NCBI GenBank assembly: GCA_012269805.1
Contig: JAAXJP010000641.1
Coordinates: 514 to 9,071, forward strand
DNA: 8,558 nucleotides
Direction: 5' to 3'
Source: Rubrivirga sp.
GTDB lineage: Bacteria > Bacteroidota > Rhodothermia > Rhodothermales > Rubricoccaceae
Position numbers and translations under genes: made by a program. Positions 5,064-8,558 of the stretch are shown here, in pieces (the stretch's first letter is position 1; each line of letters opens with the position of its first letter). The notes below the pieces were generated by a model, which saw nothing but the letters and a program-made list of their open reading frames with translations, was not told the origin of the DNA and ran no database searches.

Positions 5064-8057
5064 GTGGATTTCCCCGTGTTCGTCCGCCTCGCGCTCCTGC
5101 TCGCCGTCCTCGCCCCGGGCGGGGCACAGGCCCAGACCTCCGACCCGGCGCCCGACGTCCGGTTCGATCGGCCGGGCCTGGACCTGCCCCACCCCGAGGT
5201 CCAGGCGCTCGCCCAGACCGCCGACGGCCTCGTCTGGATCGGCACCCGGGACGGCCTCGTCCGCTTCGACGGGCTGGGCCGGACGCTGCTCCGCCGCGAG
5301 CCCGGCGACGCGCGGACGCTCCCCTCGAACGACGTCGAGGCCCTCCTCGTCGACGGCGCCGGTCGGCTGTGGGTCGGGACGCGGCGTGGGGTGGCTCGCC
5401 TCGACGCCCGGACGGACCGGTTCGCCCGCGTCACACCGGCGGAGGGCGCCTGCGGGGGGGCCGCCACGTGGCTCGCGGAGACGGGACCCGGTCAGATCCT
5501 GTACGGCTCCCGCCGCACCGGGCTCTGCCGCCTCGACGTCGCGTCGGGCGAGCGCGATCCGGTGCGCCTGCCGTGGGGTGGGGCGGGGGGCCGCGCCTGG
5601 GAGGTCCAGACGGTCGCGAGCGGTGCCGCGTGGGTGCTCGGGCCGCGACCGGAGGACGCCTGCCGCGTCGACCCGGGGCCGGACGCGCGCTGCCGCGCGA
5701 TCGATCTCAGTGGGTACGGGCCGCGCGTGCTCGGTCTCGACGCCGAGGTCCGGCTCCTCGCCTACGTCCGCTCGCTCGACGGCGGCCCCCACGAACTCCG
5801 CCGCTGGAGCCGCGGCCGGTTCGTCCCGGTCGTCCGCGACCTCCCCGAGGTGGGGTGGACCGAGAGCGCTGACCTCGTCGTCGTCGGGCGCGAGGCGTGG
5901 CTGGGGACGGCGACGGATGGCGTCCTCGCGGTCGGACTCGAGACCGGGGACTGGCGGTGGATCGGCCCACGGCCCGGAGACCCAACGTCGCTGCCGGCGC
6001 CGCGCGTCCGAGCGCTCCTCGTCGACCGGCAGGGCGGGGCCTGGGTCGGGACGTCGCGCGGGGTGGCGACGTGGCGTGCGCCCGCCCAGCCCTTCCGGGT
6101 GTACCGGCGGTTTTCCGGCGAACCCGGCGAGCTCTCCGACGACCGCGTCAACGGGATGGCGGAAGCGCGCGACGGCGCGCTGTGGGTCGCCACGAACGAC
6201 GGGCTCAACCGGCTCGACCCCGAGACCGACCGGGGCGAGACGGTCCGCATCCCGGAGGTGCAGACGGCCGGGCCGCCGGCCTGGGTGCCCGACCGCGACG
6301 ACCCGTTCCGCGACGCCTGGTGGCAGGTCCTCGAGGGAGCCGACGGGACCCTCTGGGTGGGCGGCAAGCGGACCGGCCTGTTCCGCCTCGACCGCCGCAC
6401 GGGCCGGTTCCGTCGTGAGGCCGAGGCGAGCCGCGCGCTCGGCCTCGTCGAGGCCGACCGGGCCACGCCGCGTGGCTTCGGAGTCCGCCACGTCTTCGAG
6501 GACTCCGCCGGCCGTCTCTGGGTGGGCACGACGGGGGAAGGCCTCGCCCTCCGCCAGACCGACGGCCGCTGGGTCAGCGTCCTCCCGGGCGCGGGGCCGG
6601 GCCGGCTGCCGCACCCGAGCGTGAACCGCTTCTACGAGGCGGCCGCCGGCGCGATCTGGGTGGGGACAGACGCCGGGCTGGCCCGTGTGGCCGACCCCGG
6701 GGCGGGGCGGGAGATGACGTTCGAGGCGCTGGACCGCGGCGAGAGCGTGCCGGTCTGGGCCATCGCAGAGAGCGAGGCCACCCCCGGCGTGCTGTGGGTG
6801 GGAACGGTGGGGGGCGGGCTGCTCGCCGTCGACCCCGAGTCGGGCAGCGCCGTCCGGGTCGGAGGGGAAGAGTTTCCCAGCGACCTCGTCTACGGCGTCC
6901 TGACCGACGAGGCCGGCCACGTATGGGCGAGCACGAGCCGCGGCCTCGCCCGCTACGACCCCGCGCGCGACCGGCTCTCGGTGTACGACGCCAGGAACGG
7001 GCTCCAGGACGACGCCTTCGACCTCATGGCGTTCGTCCGCAGCCCGACGACCGGCGAACTGTGGTTCGGCGGCCCGAACGGTCTCGTGCGGGTCGACCCC
7101 GGCGGCGTCGGGCTCGCGACGTACCACCCGCCCGTCGCGTTCACGGCCGTCGAGCGGGCGCCCCGCCGGCTCCGCTACCTCTACCGGCTCCAAGGCGTCG
7201 ACGACGACTGGCGAGAGACGACGGGGGAGCGGCCCCTCGCGACCTACACGGCCCTCGCGCCCGGGACCTACACGCTCCTGGTGCTCGGCTCCAACGCCGA
7301 CGGCGTGTGGAACGACGAGCCCGCGCGGCTGACGGTCGTGGTGGAGCCAGCGTGGTGGCAGGGGATCCCGGCGCGGGCCGTGGCGCTCCTCCTGCTCGCC
7401 GGCCTCGGGTTGGGAGGCGTCGTCGGGGTCTTCCGGCTCGCGGCCCGCGAGCACCGGAGTCGCCAACAGGCCGTCGCCGACGACCTCCACCGGGGGCCCG
7501 TGCAGGGCATCACCGCGATCGGCCGCGACCTCGCGGGGGTGGAGGAGCACGGAGAGGTCGTCCGTCGAGTCCGGGACCGGGTGGGCGAGGTCGAGGTGGG
7601 GCTCCACGACGCGCTGATCCGTCTCCGGCCGGCGGCGGCGGGGACGCTCGACCCGGTGCGGGCCCTCGAGGCGACCGTCCGGCGCGCCCGTCAGCAGGCC
7701 CCCGGCGTGGCGATCCAGGCCGACTGGTCAGGAGTTCCGTCGGCCCTCCCCGACGACCTCCAGCACGACCTCGTGTCGGTCCTGGCCCACCTGCTCGAAC
7801 ACGCGATCGAGACGGCCGGTCCGAACGAGGTCCACGTCGCCGTCGAGGGGGACGTGCCGAGCATCGGGCTCCGCGTGGCCTCCGATCGGCCCGTCGCCGT
7901 CCAGGCCCCGGGGTTCCGTCGTCGTCTTCCGGGGACCAAGAACCCGCTCGTGCAGGCCCTCCGCGTCGTCCGCCGGCGCGGCGGCACGCTCGACGTCGAG
8001 CCGACCGAGGCCGGCAGCCTCGTCACGGTCCGGCTGCGCCACGATTCGGAGGCCTGA
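5064..8057 (+). CDS. Two-component propeller sensor with degenerate histidine-kinase-like output
   Basis: Predicted 997-residue membrane sensor. A signal peptide (hydrophobic LALLLAVLAP, AQA cleavage-like site near residue 24) is followed by 14 recognisable blade repeats (about 45-685) of the Reg_prop type, each ending in a W-(V/I)-G-T-x-x-G-(L/V) core; the last carries the NGLQDDAF...LWFGGPNGL signature typical of Bacteroidota sensors. Fourteen blades fit two seven-bladed periplasmic propellers. A Y_Y_Y domain (about 702-765) and one membrane helix (about 770-791) follow. The cytoplasmic part starts with a HisKA_3-like helix with H809 in DLHRGPVQGI; relatives have HD or HE where this has HR. 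The final ~100 residues resemble HATPase_c only in outline: the N-box Asn is missing (HLLEHAIETAG, 909-919) and the DxGxG box is DRPVA (941-945). No receiver or DNA-binding domain follows. GTG 5064 was chosen because it is the first in-frame start after msrB and gives a good signal peptide; GTG 5076 is the alternative. Ligand unknown. Confidence 0.87.
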   Translation: MDFPVFVRLALLLAVLAPGGAQAQTSDPAPDVRFDRPGLDLPHPEVQALAQTADGLVWIGTRDGLVRFDGLGRTLLRREPGDARTLPSNDVEALLVDGAGRLWVGTRRGVARLDARTDRFARVTPAEGACGGAATWLAETGPGQILYGSRRTGLCRLDVASGERDPVRLPWGGAGGRAWEVQTVASGAAWVLGPRPEDACRVDPGPDARCRAIDLSGYGPRVLGLDAEVRLLAYVRSLDGGPHELRRWSRGRFVPVVRDLPEVGWTESADLVVVGREAWLGTATDGVLAVGLETGDWRWIGPRPGDPTSLPAPRVRALLVDRQGGAWVGTSRGVATWRAPAQPFRVYRRFSGEPGELSDDRVNGMAEARDGALWVATNDGLNRLDPETDRGETVRIPEVQTAGPPAWVPDRDDPFRDAWWQVLEGADGTLWVGGKRTGLFRLDRRTGRFRREAEASRALGLVEADRATPRGFGVRHVFEDSAGRLWVGTTGEGLALRQTDGRWVSVLPGAGPGRLPHPSVNRFYEAAAGAIWVGTDAGLARVADPGAGREMTFEALDRGESVPVWAIAESEATPGVLWVGTVGGGLLAVDPESGSAVRVGGEEFPSDLVYGVLTDEAGHVWASTSRGLARYDPARDRLSVYDARNGLQDDAFDLMAFVRSPTTGELWFGGPNGLVRVDPGGVGLATYHPPVAFTAVERAPRRLRYLYRLQGVDDDWRETTGERPLATYTALAPGTYTLLVLGSNADGVWNDEPARLTVVVEPAWWQGIPARAVALLLLAGLGLGGVVGVFRLAAREHRSRQQAVADDLHRGPVQGITAIGRDLAGVEEHGEVVRRVRDRVGEVEVGLHDALIRLRPAAAGTLDPVRALEATVRRARQQAPGVAIQADWSGVPSALPDDLQHDLVSVLAHLLEHAIETAGPNEVHVAVEGDVPSIGLRVASDRPVAVQAPGFRRRLPGTKNPLVQALRVVRRRGGTLDVEPTEAGSLVTVRLRHDSEA

Positions 8058-8093
8058 CCGCGTCCGCCTCGGCGCCGCGGCAGGCACGGTCGG

Positions 8094-8558
8094 CTATCGG
8101 AACCAGGGGATGGGGTTGACCGCCTGCCCGCCCTGGTAGAGGGCGAAGAACAAGCTCGACCCGCGTCGCTGGGCCGTCGTCCCGGACCGCCCGACGACCT
8201 GCCCGGCCTGCACGCGCTGGCCCTGCCGCACGCCGACCTGCGAGAGGTTGCCGTAGAGCGTCACGAACTCGCCGTGGGAGATCATGACGTAGGTCCCGTA
8301 CGTCGGGATCGTGCCGATCCGCTGGACGACGCCCTCGAACACGGACCGCGCCGCGGCGCCCGGCGCCGTCGAGATGTCGATGCCGGGCGATGAGGTGGTC
8401 GTGTTCGTCACGGGGTCGGTCCGGGTGCCGAACGAGCCCGTGACGGTGCCGTCGGCGGGGCGGGGGAGGCGGCCCCGGTTGGAGCGGAACGAGCCGGTGA
8501 GGGCGACGATCCGGTCGGCGGCGGGCGCCGGCGGTGGGGTCGCGCGTGGGGTCGGGGC
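8094..8558 (-). CDS. EnvC-like murein hydrolase activator, C-terminal LytM/M23 domain (5' end outside window)
   Basis: The minus-strand frame is open from the window edge (8558) to a TAG at 8094-8096. The visible 154 residues start with a Pro/Ala-rich linker, then the GRLPRP...GTVTGSFG entry to the domain, GIDI, the VFEGVV strand, YVMISHG, TLYGNLSQV, the VRQGQRVQAGQVVG hairpin, and the ending VNPIPWFR, in the order found in EnvC/NlpD-type LytM domains. Metal-site residues of active M23 peptidases are mostly lost: the HxxxD His is Ser (Asp kept, 8376-8378), the HxH motif reads SLFF (about 8148-8159), and the His of TxYxHL is Asn (8247-8249). Known EnvC proteins are likewise inactive and switch on cell-wall amidases at division; the same role is inferred here, with location in the periplasm. 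The N-terminal coiled coil expected of EnvC lies outside the window. The GTG at 8411 is internal. The gene converges with the sensor gene, with a 36-bp gap. Confidence 0.88.
   Translation of the reverse strand, partial: APTPRATPPPAPAADRIVALTGSFRSNRGRLPRPADGTVTGSFGTRTDPVTNTTTSSPGIDISTAPGAAARSVFEGVVQRIGTIPTYGTYVMISHGEFVTLYGNLSQVGVRQGQRVQAGQVVGRSGTTAQRRGSSLFFALYQGGQAVNPIPWFR

Noticed and set aside
4986..7607. An 873-codon minus-strand open frame across the sensor gene
   Set aside because: It is again an antisense shadow of a GC-rich gene with strong family evidence on the plus strand; the translation has no recognisable motif.
8058..8093. Bidirectional terminator between the converging sensor and EnvC-like genes
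   Set aside because: Competing short inverted repeats exist (GACCG at 8056-8060 with CGGTC at 8087-8091; GCCTG with CAGGC), but no stem is long and there is no T or A run on either side.
8094..8411. A complete 105-residue gene starting at the GTG at 8411 on the minus strand
   Set aside because: The frame stays open to the window edge, and the residues before the GTG (GRLPRP, GTVTGSFG) belong to the same LytM domain, so the GTG is internal.

Overview
The window is a very GC-rich, gene-dense bacterial segment. It carries five genes on the plus strand and the 3' end of a sixth on the minus strand, and none of the three plus-strand leaders that can be read around a clear start has a convincing Shine-Dalgarno site. 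High GC, missing Shine-Dalgarno sites, a Bacteroidota-type periplasmic two-component propeller protein and an S1 with long acidic extensions together suggest a member of the Rhodothermota/Bacteroidota group (for example a Rubricoccaceae-like marine bacterium). That placement is inference; no rRNA or marker gene in the window settles it.

Layout. 1-456: C-terminal part of cytidylate kinase (cmk), cut by the window edge. 605-3334: rpsA, ribosomal protein S1 with six S1 domains, an acidic/Ala-rich N-terminal extension and a long low-complexity C-terminal tail. It is closed by a strong intrinsic terminator with a C(UUCG)G loop (3355-3392). The cmk-rpsA order is common in bacteria. 3482-4576: a bacterial homologue of the archaeo-eukaryotic release factor eRF1/aRF1 (baeRF type), with a GGWSQ loop where eRF1 has GGQ and a complete aRF1-like C-terminal zinc-ribbon domain. 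4646-5041: msrB, methionine-R-sulfoxide reductase without a resolving cysteine. 5064-8057: a secreted/membrane sensor with 14 propeller blades (two seven-bladed propellers), a Y_Y_Y domain, one membrane helix and a cytoplasmic histidine-kinase-like region whose ATP-binding motifs look lost. 8094-8558 (minus): C-terminal LytM/M23 domain of an EnvC-like murein hydrolase activator, convergent with the sensor gene.

How the genes may work together. cmk and rpsA form a nucleotide/translation pair. The terminator separates them from baeRF-msrB-sensor, which run in the same direction with gaps of 69 and 22 bp and could be one transcript. An eRF1-like protein (possible ribosome rescue or nascent-chain release) beside a methionine-sulfoxide repair enzyme and a surface sensor is compatible with a protein-quality or oxidative-stress unit, but co-location is the only evidence.

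Most unusual points: the eRF1-like protein with a Trp-substituted GGQ loop, the apparent pseudo-histidine kinase, and two local bursts of long G runs (1-105 and 3187-3262) that may be sequencing artefacts. There is no gene-free stretch above 300 bases, and I saw no tRNA, rRNA, CRISPR array, insertion sequence or attachment site.
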